A DNA stretch of 64,000 nt from Afipia sp. (GCA_017308575.1 JAFKEQ010000003.1:1178001-1242000), one strand, 5' to 3'; positions 18,212-26,478 are shown, numbered from the stretch's first letter. A program made the numbers and translations. The notes: generated by a model from the letters alone, not told the origin.

Positions 18212-18353
18212 GGCTGTTTCCAATCTTCACGGGACGCTGGACTGCGATCCATTGATCGGCGCTTCGGATGGCCCAGACCAGCAGCGTCCCCAGCATCACG
18301 ATCAATGCACATAAGACAAAAGCAAGATCAGCAGCAGTCAATGACAGGTTCAT
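18192..18353 (-). CDS. small single-pass membrane protein, 53 aa
   Basis: The ATG at 18353 is preceded by AGGGA at suitable spacing. The product begins MNLSLTAADLAFVLCALIVM; a hydrophobic helix spans about residues 8-29, followed by a charged tail (RSADQWIAVQRPVKIGNSRERSDR). It forms a compact pair with the gene at 18053-18211, whose start lies inside the end of this one. No family was recognised. The pairing of two single-helix proteins suggests a small membrane complex. Confidence 0.6.
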   Translation of the reverse strand: MNLSLTAADLAFVLCALIVMLGTLLVWAIRSADQWIAVQRPVKIGNSRERSDR

Positions 18354-18580
18354 TGCAATATCCCTGTATGATCAGCCCGGCCAACCGGATTAAAGCAGAT
18401 TTCAATTGCGATTGCTGCATCGCAATATCGCTTGGGAGGCGGACCTGCGGCTTTTGCATATCGAAAAAGCAACAACGATCAGCGCCCCGGATTGTTTCCC
18501 ATATCGATGACGGGCCGAGAGCCCGATAGGTCGCGCAAGCGCATCCGGGCGCTGGGAGCATCCGGACAGAAAGGGGCGCG

Positions 18581-18847
18581 TCAGGTTCGCTCGACGAATT
18601 CGACGCCGATGACGGCTTCCTTGCGCCAGACAATCCGGCAGCGAGTCACCTTTCGCACATCGCCGGTCAGGGCGAGGCTGATATCGCTGCCTACCGAACC
18701 TCTGTCCATTAGTTTGACGCATGCTCCGGTCGAAGACAGGTTCAGGATCGTGCAGTTGCGCTTGGCAAACCCGCCATCAAGCAGCACCCAGGCGTGATGC
18801 TGCGTGCTGTGGCGGGGCTTGCGGCTGTCTTTCTTGTAGATGGCCAT
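18581..18847 (-). CDS. PilZ-domain protein, 88 aa
   Basis: This is a minimal PilZ domain. The N-terminal basic motif RKPRHSTQHHAW stands where the RxxxR c-di-GMP motif is expected, followed by LNLSSTGACVKL, which corresponds to the [DN]xSxxG motif. The spacing of the arginines is compatible with ligand binding but not canonical. GAGG lies ahead of the ATG at 18847. Single-domain PilZ proteins usually pass a c-di-GMP signal to a partner. Since LapG-type systems are controlled by c-di-GMP through LapD, its presence in the window is suggestive, but it is not adjacent to the adhesin genes. Confidence 0.75.
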   Translation of the reverse strand: MAIYKKDSRKPRHSTQHHAWVLLDGGFAKRNCTILNLSSTGACVKLMDRGSVGSDISLALTGDVRKVTRCRIVWRKEAVIGVEFVERT

Positions 18848-19057
18848 CGATACACCTCTCCCTCGGTGAAGCGATCGATAACGGACGGACCTTTCGGAAA
18901 ATTTGAATCAAAGCTCGAATGACGGGCAGGGCTGTTAGGTTTTCATTAACCGATGCGACCAAAGCGGGAAATTCGTGTTCCCGGGATGGAACTTCGGCCT
19001 TCCGGGCGCGTTTGACCCGTCTTGACCCATGGCGAAGCCTCTGGCGGGCGGGCAAAC

Positions 19058-19330
19058 ATGGACACGGCGAGGGCGAAGTCCAAACGAAGCACGGCCACCC
19101 GGATCATTCTGGTCCTGGCAGCAGTATTGGCTGGTTCGGTCCTGGTCGTTGTCGCTGCAATTCGCTATCTCGGACTTGAAGGGCCCGCGCCGTCACCGGC
19201 CTGCGTTTCCAGACTCTACAGTCCCTACAATCCGAAAAATATGGAGCAATGCGTCGTTGTCTGCATGGCCTGCAGTGCAGGGGTGAGAACGACGTGTTCG
19301 ACGGCATGCAGGCTGAGAGGCGCGCAGTAG
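19058..19330 (+). CDS. membrane-anchored cysteine-rich small protein, 90 aa
   Basis: The 90-residue product has a basic N-terminus, one membrane helix (about 15-35, RIILVLAAVLAGSVLVVVAA), then a segment with six cysteines, five of them in the last 27 residues (EQCVVVCMACSAGVRTTC and TACRLRG). An in-frame start at 19022 would add 12 residues; neither start has a clear Shine-Dalgarno. The cysteine cluster might bind metal or form disulphides outside the membrane. No family was recognised. Confidence 0.5.
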   Translation: MDTARAKSKRSTATRIILVLAAVLAGSVLVVVAAIRYLGLEGPAPSPACVSRLYSPYNPKNMEQCVVVCMACSAGVRTTCSTACRLRGAQ

Positions 19331-19358
19331 CCCGCCATATCCGCTTGTGAATGTCCGC

Positions 19359-19577
19359 CTATGAATGAGCTTTTTCCGGATCGCGCTCGGCGATCAGATC
19401 CGGCGCACAGGGCTGGATGGTGTAGTCGTTGTCCAGCACGCGGATCGGTTCGTTGTCGTCGTTGTCCGAGACGACATCGACAACCAGACCGTTTTCGTCG
19501 GCGTGTTTCCACACATCGGCTTCGGTCGGATAGGCCTTGCTGATCTTTGCGTCCTGACAGAACAGTGCGTAGGGCAT
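19359..19577 (-). CDS. small acidic protein of unknown function, 72 aa
   Basis: The product begins MPYALFCQDAKISKAYPTEA. The ATG at 19577 is preceded by GGGAG at seven to eight bases, so it is preferred to an open extension to 19718. The protein is acidic, soluble and without signal or membrane segment. Similar small proteins are, from memory, widespread in Bradyrhizobium relatives. It ends 28 bases from the stop of the convergent cysteine-rich gene. Function is unknown. Confidence 0.68.
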   Translation of the reverse strand: MPYALFCQDAKISKAYPTEADVWKHADENGLVVDVVSDNDDNEPIRVLDNDYTIQPCAPDLIAERDPEKAHS

Positions 19578-19788
19578 GCAATCTCCCGACGATCCCGGAA
19601 TGCCGGTGCCACCAAGTGCTGGATGGGAATGTCGCGGAGAAAACGTCAGATGACGCCGTTTCGTTCCAGGCAAATGCGACTGATACGGAATGAACGGGCT
19701 GCTTGCATGGACCGTCATCTCGTCCTCTTATGGGGCCGGATCTGCGCAACCGTCAGGCGTTGTGCAGGCCGTCGGCGGTTGGGGGCAA

Positions 19789-20193
19789 ATGAAGCGATAC
19801 GTGATCTTTGCGGCAATCGGGCCCGCGCTGGCGGGCTTTGCATTGCTCGTTCTGGGGGCGCCGTCCGGTTACTGGAGCCAGCCCGATGTGATCAGTAAGC
19901 TGTTCTCGGTGTTCGTGAAGACGCTGCCGTACAACTATCTCTTCGGCGTCATTCCGACCCTGATGATCGGGGCGATCGATGACATCCTATTTCACGTTAG
20001 AAGGATTTCTCCTGCTGTTCGGATGATGCTGACCGGCGCTGTCGGATTCATCGCCACGGCGATTCTTTATGGGTCGCTGGGGTCCGAGACGGGCCTCAAG
20101 CACTACATGCTTTACGGACTCGTGGGCTTCATCCCGGCCGCTCTTTCGTCCTGGCTGGCGCACAAATTCGACCGCACCGACGCGGCGAAATAG
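19789..20193 (+). CDS. DUF5413-like membrane protein, 134 aa
   Basis: The ATG at 19789 follows a G-run (GGGGG) that can act as Shine-Dalgarno. The product has four likely membrane helices (about 5-22, 45-62, 75-95 and 100-122) and the stretch MIGAIDDILFHVRRISPAVRM between the second and third. It resembles the family I remember as DUF5413, small inner-membrane proteins of Bradyrhizobium relatives. Function is unknown. An open extension upstream to 19690 lacks a Shine-Dalgarno and is not favoured. Confidence 0.7.
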   Translation: MKRYVIFAAIGPALAGFALLVLGAPSGYWSQPDVISKLFSVFVKTLPYNYLFGVIPTLMIGAIDDILFHVRRISPAVRMMLTGAVGFIATAILYGSLGSETGLKHYMLYGLVGFIPAALSSWLAHKFDRTDAAK

Positions 20194-20342
20194 GCCCTTG
20201 ACCGTGTTTTCCGCGGGACTGGAGCCGCTTCGCACATCAAAAACGTCAAAAACACCGTAATTTAACAGCTTTTTTGACGCCCGGGCTCTTTCCAGCGAGA
20301 CAATCGCGTAATGTAGTCTCACACGAATCAGAGGGAGACCCT

Positions 20343-20642
20343 ATGGCAACGCAACTGACCAAATCGCAGCTTATCGAAAAGATCACCGAGGAAGTCGAGA
20401 TCGCAAAGAAGGACGTCAAGGGCGTTCTCGAAGCGCTCACGACCATCGGCTACAAGGAACTGAAGAAGAATGGCGTCTTCCTGGTGCCGGGCTTCGCGAA
20501 GTTCGTTGTGATCAAGAAGCCGGCGACCAAGGCCCGCAAGGGCACCAACCCGTTCACCGGCGAACCGATGACCTTCAAGGCCAAGCCGGCCCGCAAGATC
20601 GTCCGCGCACGCCCGGTCAAGGCTGCGAAGGACGCCGTCTAA
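20343..20642 (+). CDS. HU-family DNA-binding protein
   Basis: The 99-residue product has the HU/IHF fold: N-terminal helices (TKSQLIEKITEEVEIAKKDVKGVLEAL begins the helical half), the beta-arm segment with KARKGTNPFTGEP near residues 62-75, and an extra basic tail (KPARKIVRARPVKAAK) that would strengthen DNA binding. The arm keeps the NPFTGE form with a proline that intercalates in HU proteins. The start has GAGGGAG upstream. It is one of several possible HU paralogues. The gene is monocistronic and is followed by a structured RNA element. Confidence 0.88.
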   Translation: MATQLTKSQLIEKITEEVEIAKKDVKGVLEALTTIGYKELKKNGVFLVPGFAKFVVIKKPATKARKGTNPFTGEPMTFKAKPARKIVRARPVKAAKDAV

Positions 20643-20719
20643 GCCTTTCAGGGGGCTTTTCAGTTTCCGCGGCGTGCCTATATTCGTTGTGTTCATCAAC
20701 AACGAAAGGAGGTGGTCCA

Positions 20720-20764
20720 GTGTCTCATTCCAAGCGCTGTCACCTCGCTGAGGCCGCCCGCTAA
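20720..20764 (+). CDS. 14-residue peptide ORF inside the structured RNA
   Basis: The GTG at 20720 lies seven bases after AGGAGG and encodes VSHSKRCHLAEAAR followed by TAA. The Shine-Dalgarno is far stronger than for any normal gene in the window. The peptide is basic, with one cysteine and two histidines, and has no run of a single amino acid that would mark a biosynthetic attenuator. Translation itself, rather than the peptide, may matter, since ribosomes would open the 20744-20758 side of the stems. Confidence 0.5.
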   Translation: MSHSKRCHLAEAAR

Positions 20765-20835
20765 GCTTGCTTAAGCTTCGGACTTAGGGCTTAGAACTGG
20801 CGGCCTGCCGCCTGGGTTCAGCGAGAGAATGGAAA

Positions 20836-20866
20836 GGGCGCTCCGAGATATTCGGAGCGCCCTTTT
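20836..20866 (+). terminator. intrinsic terminator
   Basis: A perfect 11-base-pair stem (GGGCGCTCCGA, 20836-20846, with TCGGAGCGCCC, 20852-20862) has a five-base loop and is followed by TTTT. It ends the RNA that starts near 20700. Confidence 0.88.
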
Positions 20867-20893
20867 GATTCCGGCGATGCGGCTAGCTTCAGT

Positions 20894-21004
20894 TCAGCAA
20901 TGAACGCTTCGCGGGCTCTCAATGCCGACGCCGCGCTCCGGCAGCACGGGCTTTGGCGGCTGGGGTTTGGCAGGCGGCAGCGGCACTTTGGCGGTGTCGG
21001 TCAT
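20894..21004 (-). CDS. proline-rich mini-protein, 36 aa
   Basis: The ATG at 21004 is preceded by AAGGAG at good spacing, the main reason to accept so short a frame. The product begins MTDTAKVPLPPAKPQPPKPV and ends in RSVHC. Eight of the first 22 residues are proline, so it is probably extended and unfolded. It has no signal peptide. Function is unknown. Confidence 0.5.
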   Translation of the reverse strand: MTDTAKVPLPPAKPQPPKPVLPERGVGIESPRSVHC

Positions 21005-21251
21005 CGGGCAAACTCCTTGTGATGCAGTGCAACATTTCACAGGGCAATCGGTTGCGATATACGACTTTCGCTGGCGCGGGAACGCGCGAAGCGGGCCATT
21101 TGGTCGTGCGTTGATTGCGTTATTCATTAATTCGATCAATTACATATGTTGATTTTTGATCGCGTCGCATGATCGTGGCGATTTTCGGGTTCCCAGGCAA
21201 ACCCGCATTAAGGTCTGTCTGCGAGACTGCCTCCCTCTGGAGGAATCCGTT

Positions 21252-21497
21252 TTGGACGATTCATTTTTGATCAGATGCCCGAAGTGCAGGGGCAGTTTTC
21301 GGGACAAGGCGCGACGGGTCCAAAACGGATATTCCAGACAGTGCCCGATGTGCGAGCGTGTGCTGTTCTTTGAAGAGGGCATGCCCGACAAGAGCATCCA
21401 GAAGGCGCTCATTGAAGCCAGGACCTTGAGAAAAGCGCTCCGCGAAGATGCGGCCATCAAGCGTCCGGCTGCGCCTTTCAGGTTTCGACGGTCGTGA
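21252..21497 (+). CDS. zinc-ribbon-like small protein, TTG start, 81 aa
   Basis: The TTG at 21252 lies eight bases after GGAGG and is the only start in this frame with a Shine-Dalgarno; the open frame back to 21156 has none. The product has two CxxC knuckles (IRCPKCRGSF at about residues 8-12 and RQCPMCERV at about 30-34), a typical zinc ribbon, followed by a basic helical tail (RTLRKALREDAAIKR). It may bind nucleic acid or a partner protein. Its position just before the tRNA has no obvious meaning. Confidence 0.6.
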   Translation: MDDSFLIRCPKCRGSFRDKARRVQNGYSRQCPMCERVLFFEEGMPDKSIQKALIEARTLRKALREDAAIKRPAAPFRFRRS

Positions 21498-21663
21498 AGT
21501 AGCGGATTGATGGAACGCGCCGGTAGCAATCGCCGGATTGTTCCGTTTGTGCCGTGTGGCGCGTTGACGAAGCGCGCGATGCTGCCATAAACAAGCGCGA
21601 AAGATGCTGGTCGCAGCCGGGCAGGTTTCTGTCATTGCCGCAGCAGTCAGCATCAAGCGTCTT

Positions 21664-21753
21664 GGAGAGGTGGCCGAGTGGTTTAAGGCAGCGGTCTTGA
21701 AAACCGCCGTGGGTGCAAGCCCACCGTGGGTTCGAATCCCACCTTCTCCGCCA
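21664..21753 (+). tRNA. tRNA-Ser (anticodon UGA)
   Basis: The 90-base sequence folds as a class II tRNA: acceptor GGAGAGG with CTTCTCC, D arm with GGCCGAGTGGTTTAAGGC-type sequence, anticodon stem GCGGT/ACCGC around loop CTTGAAA (anticodon TGA), a long variable arm, T loop GTTCGAAT, discriminator G and an encoded CCA (21751-21753). It reads UCA codons. The 3' end is a common integration site; the gene that follows has a distinctive lower GC. Confidence 0.96.
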
Positions 21754-21809
21754 AAATCCTATACTTAGAAAATTGAGGATCGGCTCAGTCCCGATCGGGG
21801 GACCGAGCG

Positions 21810-23018
21810 ATGGAAAGCAGTTCCGTGCCCGCCAGCTTGGCTCACATGGTTTGTGCGTCGCTGGAAAAATTCGCGACCGATGAAATCATCGTTCGCGTGG
21901 AGACGGGCGAGGGCAATCCGCGATTTCTGACCTATCGGGCTTCCGAGCCGGTGTTCAAGCCGCCGCGGACGCTGGATTTCATGCTGACGGCGATGTGCCA
22001 GTTTGCTTCGGCGCGCGGACAGGATCTCTTTATCGATGGCGATGTGACGACCAGCCAGCTCGCGAACTGCGATGAATTCATTCAGATCTGGTCGAACTGG
22101 CGACCGGATATCTACAAGCCGATCAGGATGGCGTGCCGTAACGAAGTAAAGCCAACTGGCCCGGTCAACGATCACGCGGTCATCCCGTTTAGCAATGGCG
22201 TCGACTCGACATTCTCGTTCATCGCCCATCGCGAGAAACTTATTGGGCATTTGGCCAAAGAGATTGATTTCGGGTTTATCGTCGAGGGTTTCGATATTGC
22301 TCTTGGCAACAAGACAGCGATCGATGTCACGCTCAAGAACGCGCGGGAGACGCTCTCTCATTACGACATTCCCTGCGTTGCCATTGCAACAAACTGGAAG
22401 AATGATTTTTGTCCGAACTGGTCGTTCGGTTTCAATGCCGGCGTCTGCTCGATCTTGCAACTGTTCTCGCCCACGCATGGTTATGGCATTTTCTCAAATG
22501 ACCATAGCTACAAGGAAGAACTTCTTGTGGGATCGTATGGCAGTCACATGGTCACCAACCACCTGTTGGGGTCACAGAACTTCCCGATCATCTCAACCGG
22601 CGGAACACACACCAGACTCGAACGGGTTCGCGAAATCGGCAAGCACGGCTTTTTGGCGGACCGACTCCGGGTCTGTTACCAGGATCACGCTGCCGGCGTG
22701 AATTGCGGACACTGCGAGAAATGTATTCGGACACAATTGGAAATGCAGGCTTGCGGCATTCCGACAGATGCCGTTTTCCCGTCTTCTTATGCGCTCGACG
22801 ATCTGAAACGGGTGAGAGCCGGGCTGATCAGCACGCCCATTTTCCTGGAGGATATTCTAAAGCACCTGAACAGGGACCATTCGCATTACAGTGAGATCGA
22901 GGCCGTCTATTTTAGAGAATTGGCAAAATTCAAACCTCAAAGCCGGTCCATCGGAAACCTGGCCTTGCGGCGGCTGACAAATCCTCTTCGCAAAATTTAC
23001 CGAAGGATGGGCCGCTAA
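21810..23018 (+). CDS. QueC-like PP-loop ATPase of unknown role
   Basis: The 402-residue protein has a PP-loop motif FSNGVDS (residues 127-133; canonical SGGxDS with the first Gly replaced by Asn) and a QueC-like zinc site Cys289-x9-Cys299-x2-Cys302-x2-Cys305 (NCGHCEKCIRT). These features fit the QueC family, which activates a carboxylate with ATP, but the protein is much longer than QueC (about 230-240 residues) and has an extra N-terminal domain (1-120). The genuine queC is at 58406. The gene stands alone after tRNA-Ser, with lower GC than its neighbours, so recent acquisition is possible. QueC-like relatives occur in some anti-phage systems, but no partner gene is visible. Confidence 0.75.
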   Translation: MESSSVPASLAHMVCASLEKFATDEIIVRVETGEGNPRFLTYRASEPVFKPPRTLDFMLTAMCQFASARGQDLFIDGDVTTSQLANCDEFIQIWSNWRPDIYKPIRMACRNEVKPTGPVNDHAVIPFSNGVDSTFSFIAHREKLIGHLAKEIDFGFIVEGFDIALGNKTAIDVTLKNARETLSHYDIPCVAIATNWKNDFCPNWSFGFNAGVCSILQLFSPTHGYGIFSNDHSYKEELLVGSYGSHMVTNHLLGSQNFPIISTGGTHTRLERVREIGKHGFLADRLRVCYQDHAAGVNCGHCEKCIRTQLEMQACGIPTDAVFPSSYALDDLKRVRAGLISTPIFLEDILKHLNRDHSHYSEIEAVYFRELAKFKPQSRSIGNLALRRLTNPLRKIYRRMGR

Positions 23019-23262
23019 GCGGGCGCGATACCGTTGGCTTCAAGGGCATCCCAACCCTGTAACGCTTCCGGCCGGGGATGGGCTTCGGATGAACAGATCC
23101 GGCCGTAATCCCCGAAAAATCAATCTCCGGTTTACCAAGCTGCGCGTCAGGCCGTTTCCGGCGCGGAAGCAATGGGTTAAGGTCTGTCCCGTATCAGTGC
23201 GGGGCTGTCTGCGGGCCGGAGGCCGGTAGGCAAGGGCGGGCTGAAAGTGCTATTGGGGTTCT

Positions 23263-24183
23263 ATGGGGAATTGCGTCACTGAATCGGGCAGGTCTGTCGC
23301 GCGTATCGCTGCGGCGGGAGTGCTGTGCCTGCTGGTCGCGAACTGTGCGTCGTCCAACAAGTTCTCCAGCCGTGTCGACCCGAAATATGGCGTGTCGAGC
23401 AGCCCCCGTGTGGTCGATTTCGGCGAGGCTGTGCCCAAGGGCGGCGGGACTTACCGCGTCGGCAAGCCCTATGTGGTCGCCGGGCGGACCTATGTTCCGG
23501 AAGAAAATCCGAATTACCGCGCCGAGGGCCTGGCGTCCTGGTATGGCGATGCGTTCCACGGTCGCCTGACGGCCAACGGTGAGGTGTTCGACATGACGTC
23601 GCTCACCGCCGCGCATCCGACCCTGCCGCTGCCGAGCTATGCCCGCGTCACCAATCTGGCCAATGGCAAGTCGGTCATCGTCCGCGTCAACGATCGCGGC
23701 CCTTATCACGGCAACCGCCTGATCGACGTCTCCAACACCGCAGCCAAGCTGCTCGAATTTCGCGACAACGGCATCGGCCGCGTTCGCGTCGAATATGTCG
23801 GCCGCGCGCCGCTGGAAGGATCGGACGATCGCCAGTTGATGGCGACACTGCGGACCGGCACTCCGGCACCTGCGCCGTCCGCCGTTCGCATTGCATCCGC
23901 CAGCGCGTTCATTCCCGAACTGCCGCCGTCGCGCGGCGTGGTGCGGGGTGACATTCCGCTGCCGTCCGGGCGGCCCTATACGCTCGGTCACACCACGGCT
24001 GATGTGTCTGCAGGATCGTCGGAAGTCTCCGCTTCGGCACGCTATAGCGGCCGCCGTTTCGCGCGCAGCGCGCCGGTTGAGACGGAGGAGGCCGATGAGG
24101 CGCCTGCGTCGGTTCAGCCGGTCGCCGCTTACGCCCCGCGCGGCAACGGCGCGAACCTGATGTCGGGCCGCGGGCTGTACTAA
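23263..24183 (+). CDS. rlpA: RlpA-family septal lytic transglycosylase / lipoprotein
   Basis: The 306-residue product has an N-terminal hydrophobic segment ending LLVANC, a likely but non-canonical lipobox (Cys at about 27), and a double-psi beta-barrel domain (about 85-180) with GLASWYG and VIVRVNDRGPYHGNRLIDVS, including the Asp of the catalytic pair. RlpA cuts naked glycan strands at the septum. The C-terminal 100 residues are low-complexity and proline- or alanine-rich; the SPOR domain found in many RlpA proteins is absent. The gene appears monocistronic and is convergent with the hydrolase gene. Confidence 0.87.
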   Translation: MGNCVTESGRSVARIAAAGVLCLLVANCASSNKFSSRVDPKYGVSSSPRVVDFGEAVPKGGGTYRVGKPYVVAGRTYVPEENPNYRAEGLASWYGDAFHGRLTANGEVFDMTSLTAAHPTLPLPSYARVTNLANGKSVIVRVNDRGPYHGNRLIDVSNTAAKLLEFRDNGIGRVRVEYVGRAPLEGSDDRQLMATLRTGTPAPAPSAVRIASASAFIPELPPSRGVVRGDIPLPSGRPYTLGHTTADVSAGSSEVSASARYSGRRFARSAPVETEEADEAPASVQPVAAYAPRGNGANLMSGRGLY

Positions 24184-24188
24184 GCCCG

Positions 24189-25127
24189 CTAGTCTCCAAG
24201 ACCTTTCAGGAATGTGATCAGCGCAGCGTTCACCTCGTCGGGGCGCTCCTGCTGAATCCAGTGGCCTGCGCCTTCGATGATCAGCTTCTGTTTCAGGTTC
24301 GGCAGCACGCGGTCCATCTCGGCGATGCGTTTGCCGCCGAGAATGCCGGTGACGACGGAGTCGTTCGCGCCGGCGATGAAGATCGCAGGCTGATGGATTT
24401 TCGCGCCCTGCCACGGCGCCGTCAGTTCCCAGTTGCGGTCGATGTTGCGATACCAGTTCAGCCCGCCGCGAAATCCTGTGCGCCGATAAGTCTCGACCAC
24501 ATGGGCATGGTCTTCGGCGCTGATCCAGTCCGGCAGGTGTCGCTCGATCGCCGGATCGCCGAGAAAGCCGAAACCGTCTCTCAGATAGAGCGAGGTATCC
24601 ACGCCGAAGTTCACCGCGCGCATGGTGAACTCGACATCGCGTTCGAATTCGGCTTCGGCAACGCCGGGGGTCTGGAAATATTGCCAGTAGAAATTGGTGA
24701 TGCCGCTTTTGGCCAAAGTCTCCAGCGGCCTTTCGCGGCCACGCCACGGCGGAGCCACGCTGAGGCCGCCCACGGCCGTGAAGATATCGGGTCGAAACAG
24801 CGCCGCGTGCCATGCCACGGGCGCGCCCCAGTCATGGCCGATGATGACGGCCTTGCTCTCTCCCAGCGCGGCGACGAGGGCCACCATGTCGCCGACAAGG
24901 TCGAAAATCGAATAGGCATTGATGTCGTGAGGTGCCGAGGTACGTCCGAATCCCCTCATATCGGGGGCGACGGCGTGAAAGCCCGCGGCGGCGAGGGCAG
25001 GCAGCTGATGACGCCACGAATGCGACAATTCGGGCCAGCCATGGCAGAGCAGAACCAGCGGACCGGTGCCTTCCTCGGTCACGAACATCTCGATGCCGTT
25101 GACCGCGATCATTCGTGAAGACGCCAT
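24189..25127 (-). CDS. alpha/beta hydrolase, epoxide-hydrolase-like
   Basis: The 312-residue protein has the epoxide hydrolase set: HGWP oxyanion motif (residues 29-32), nucleophile Asp in GHDWGA (about 105), tyrosines in the cap region (FYWQYF, NWYRN) that could protonate the epoxide, acid Asp in ANDSVV and catalytic His in GAGHWIQQE. It should open epoxides to diols through an aspartyl ester, in the cytosol; haloalkane dehalogenases and fluoroacetate dehalogenases are close relatives. It is divergent from the D,D-carboxypeptidase gene, 104 bases away. Confidence 0.86.
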   Translation of the reverse strand: MASSRMIAVNGIEMFVTEEGTGPLVLLCHGWPELSHSWRHQLPALAAAGFHAVAPDMRGFGRTSAPHDINAYSIFDLVGDMVALVAALGESKAVIIGHDWGAPVAWHAALFRPDIFTAVGGLSVAPPWRGRERPLETLAKSGITNFYWQYFQTPGVAEAEFERDVEFTMRAVNFGVDTSLYLRDGFGFLGDPAIERHLPDWISAEDHAHVVETYRRTGFRGGLNWYRNIDRNWELTAPWQGAKIHQPAIFIAGANDSVVTGILGGKRIAEMDRVLPNLKQKLIIEGAGHWIQQERPDEVNAALITFLKGLGD

Positions 25128-25230
25128 CGATTTTCTGCCTCTTTTCCGGGATTTCTAAGTGCATGGCGGCGGACGGAACGTTGTTTGGTAGCAGCCCAAC
25201 TGATACAAGGCGACCGTCAGGAATCTCAGC

Positions 25231-26478
25231 ATGGCAGCCATTCAAACAGCACCCCGATTTCGCGGGCGCCCATTGGGGCGGCTTTGGCGCTGCGCGGCGC
25301 TTGCCCTGATCGCGGGCCTCGCACTCGGCACGGCGCATGCCGCCAATAACAGCGTGCAGGGCGCGAAAAAGGACGAGGGCTACGACACCGACGCGCCCAC
25401 CGCCATCCTGATCGAAGCCAAGTCCGGCAGCATCCTGTTCGAGAAGAACGCGGACGAACTGCGCGCGCCCTCCAGCATGATGAAGCTGATGACGGCCGAG
25501 GTCGTTTTCGATGCGTTGAAGAAGGGCGAGATCAAGCTCACCGACGAATACAAGATCAGCGAATATGCCTGGCGCAAGGGAGGGGCACCCTCGGGCACCT
25601 CCACGATGTTCGCCGCGATCAACAGCAAAGTCAGCGTCGACGATCTTCTGCACGGCGCGCTGATCCAGAGCGGCAACGATTCCTGCATCGCGCTGGCGGA
25701 AGGCATGTCCGGCACCGAACGCGATTTCGTCGAGCGGATGACCAAACGGGCGCGTGAACTCGGCCTGACCAAATCGACCTTCGCCAATTCCAACGGCCTG
25801 CCGGACCCCGGCAACAAGATGACCGTGCGCGAACTGGGATTGCTCGCGCGCCACATCATCCAGACCTATCCGGATGACTACAAGCTGTTCAACGAACGCG
25901 AATTCACCTGGAACAAGATCCGCCAGCAGAATCGCAATCCGCTGCTTGCCATGATGGAAGGCGCCGACGGCCTGAAGACCGGCTACACCAAGGAAGGCGG
26001 CTACGGCATGGTCGGCTCCGCCGTGCAGGACGGCATGCGGCTGATCGTCGTGGTCAACGGCCTCGAGGATTCCGAGGATCGCGCGAAGGAAGCCAAGAAG
26101 CTGCTGGAATGGGGCTTCCGCAGTTTCGAAGCGCGGACCTTGTTCGCAGCGGACCAGACCGTCGGTTATGCACGTGTGTTCGGCGGCGAAAGCCGCTCGG
26201 TCAAGCTGGCCAGTCTCGAACCCGTCAAAGTGATGTTGCAGCGGAACGGCAACGACAAGCTCCTGGCGCGCATCGTTTACAACGGTCCGTTGCGTGCGCC
26301 GGTGCGGCAGGGGCAGCCGGTTGGCGTGCTGAAAGTGTGGCGCGGCACAAATCTCGCGCTGGAAACGCCGCTGGTGGCCTCGGAAGCCATCGGCGTCGGC
26401 TCGACCACGCGCCGCGCCATCGACGGCGCCGGCGAACTCGTCCTTGGCCTGTTCCGCGCCGGCGCGGAGAAGCTGTGA
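25231..26478 (+). CDS. D-alanyl-D-alanine carboxypeptidase (PBP5/DacA type)
   Basis: The 415-residue protein has a signal peptide (hydrophobic core near residues 25-38, cleavage near AHA) and all three penicillin-binding motifs: SSMMKLMT (SxxK), SGN (SGNDSC) and KTG (KTGYT). It removes the terminal D-Ala of stem peptides in the periplasm. A C-terminal domain (about 305-410) follows, but the amphipathic membrane anchor is weak (LVLGLFRAGAEKL). Its stop overlaps the tmk start (TGATG), so it heads the tmk-holB operon. Confidence 0.92.
   Translation: MAAIQTAPRFRGRPLGRLWRCAALALIAGLALGTAHAANNSVQGAKKDEGYDTDAPTAILIEAKSGSILFEKNADELRAPSSMMKLMTAEVVFDALKKGEIKLTDEYKISEYAWRKGGAPSGTSTMFAAINSKVSVDDLLHGALIQSGNDSCIALAEGMSGTERDFVERMTKRARELGLTKSTFANSNGLPDPGNKMTVRELGLLARHIIQTYPDDYKLFNEREFTWNKIRQQNRNPLLAMMEGADGLKTGYTKEGGYGMVGSAVQDGMRLIVVVNGLEDSEDRAKEAKKLLEWGFRSFEARTLFAADQTVGYARVFGGESRSVKLASLEPVKVMLQRNGNDKLLARIVYNGPLRAPVRQGQPVGVLKVWRGTNLALETPLVASEAIGVGSTTRRAIDGAGELVLGLFRAGAEKL

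Larger units (their letters stand above)
20705..20866 (+). ncRNA. structured RNA with extended Shine-Dalgarno, mini-ORF and intrinsic terminator
   Basis: The element opens with AAAGGAGGTGGTCCAG (20705-20720), which is complementary to the 3' end of 16S rRNA over 15 of 16 bases. A 14-codon ORF follows. Its coding region contains CTCGCTGA (20744-20751), which pairs perfectly with TCAGCGAG (20818-20825). Inside that lie GGCGG-CCTG-CCGCC (20799-20812), the alternative pair GGCCGCC (20752-20758) with GGCGGCC (20799-20805), and an intrinsic terminator at the end. Competing pairings over the ORF and its stop are what a translation-sensitive attenuator or dual-function small RNA would show. No gene follows on the same strand. 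Confidence 0.6.

Noticed and set aside
21810..23018. QatC in a Qat anti-phage system
   Set aside because: No QatA-, QatB- or QatD-like partner lies beside it. The TatD gene at 30347 belongs to the metG operon. Only the QueC-like fold is claimed.
26109..26477. Longer thymidylate kinase with 123 extra N-terminal residues
   Set aside because: The extension lies entirely inside the carboxypeptidase gene in another frame. The family start fits the ATG at 26478.
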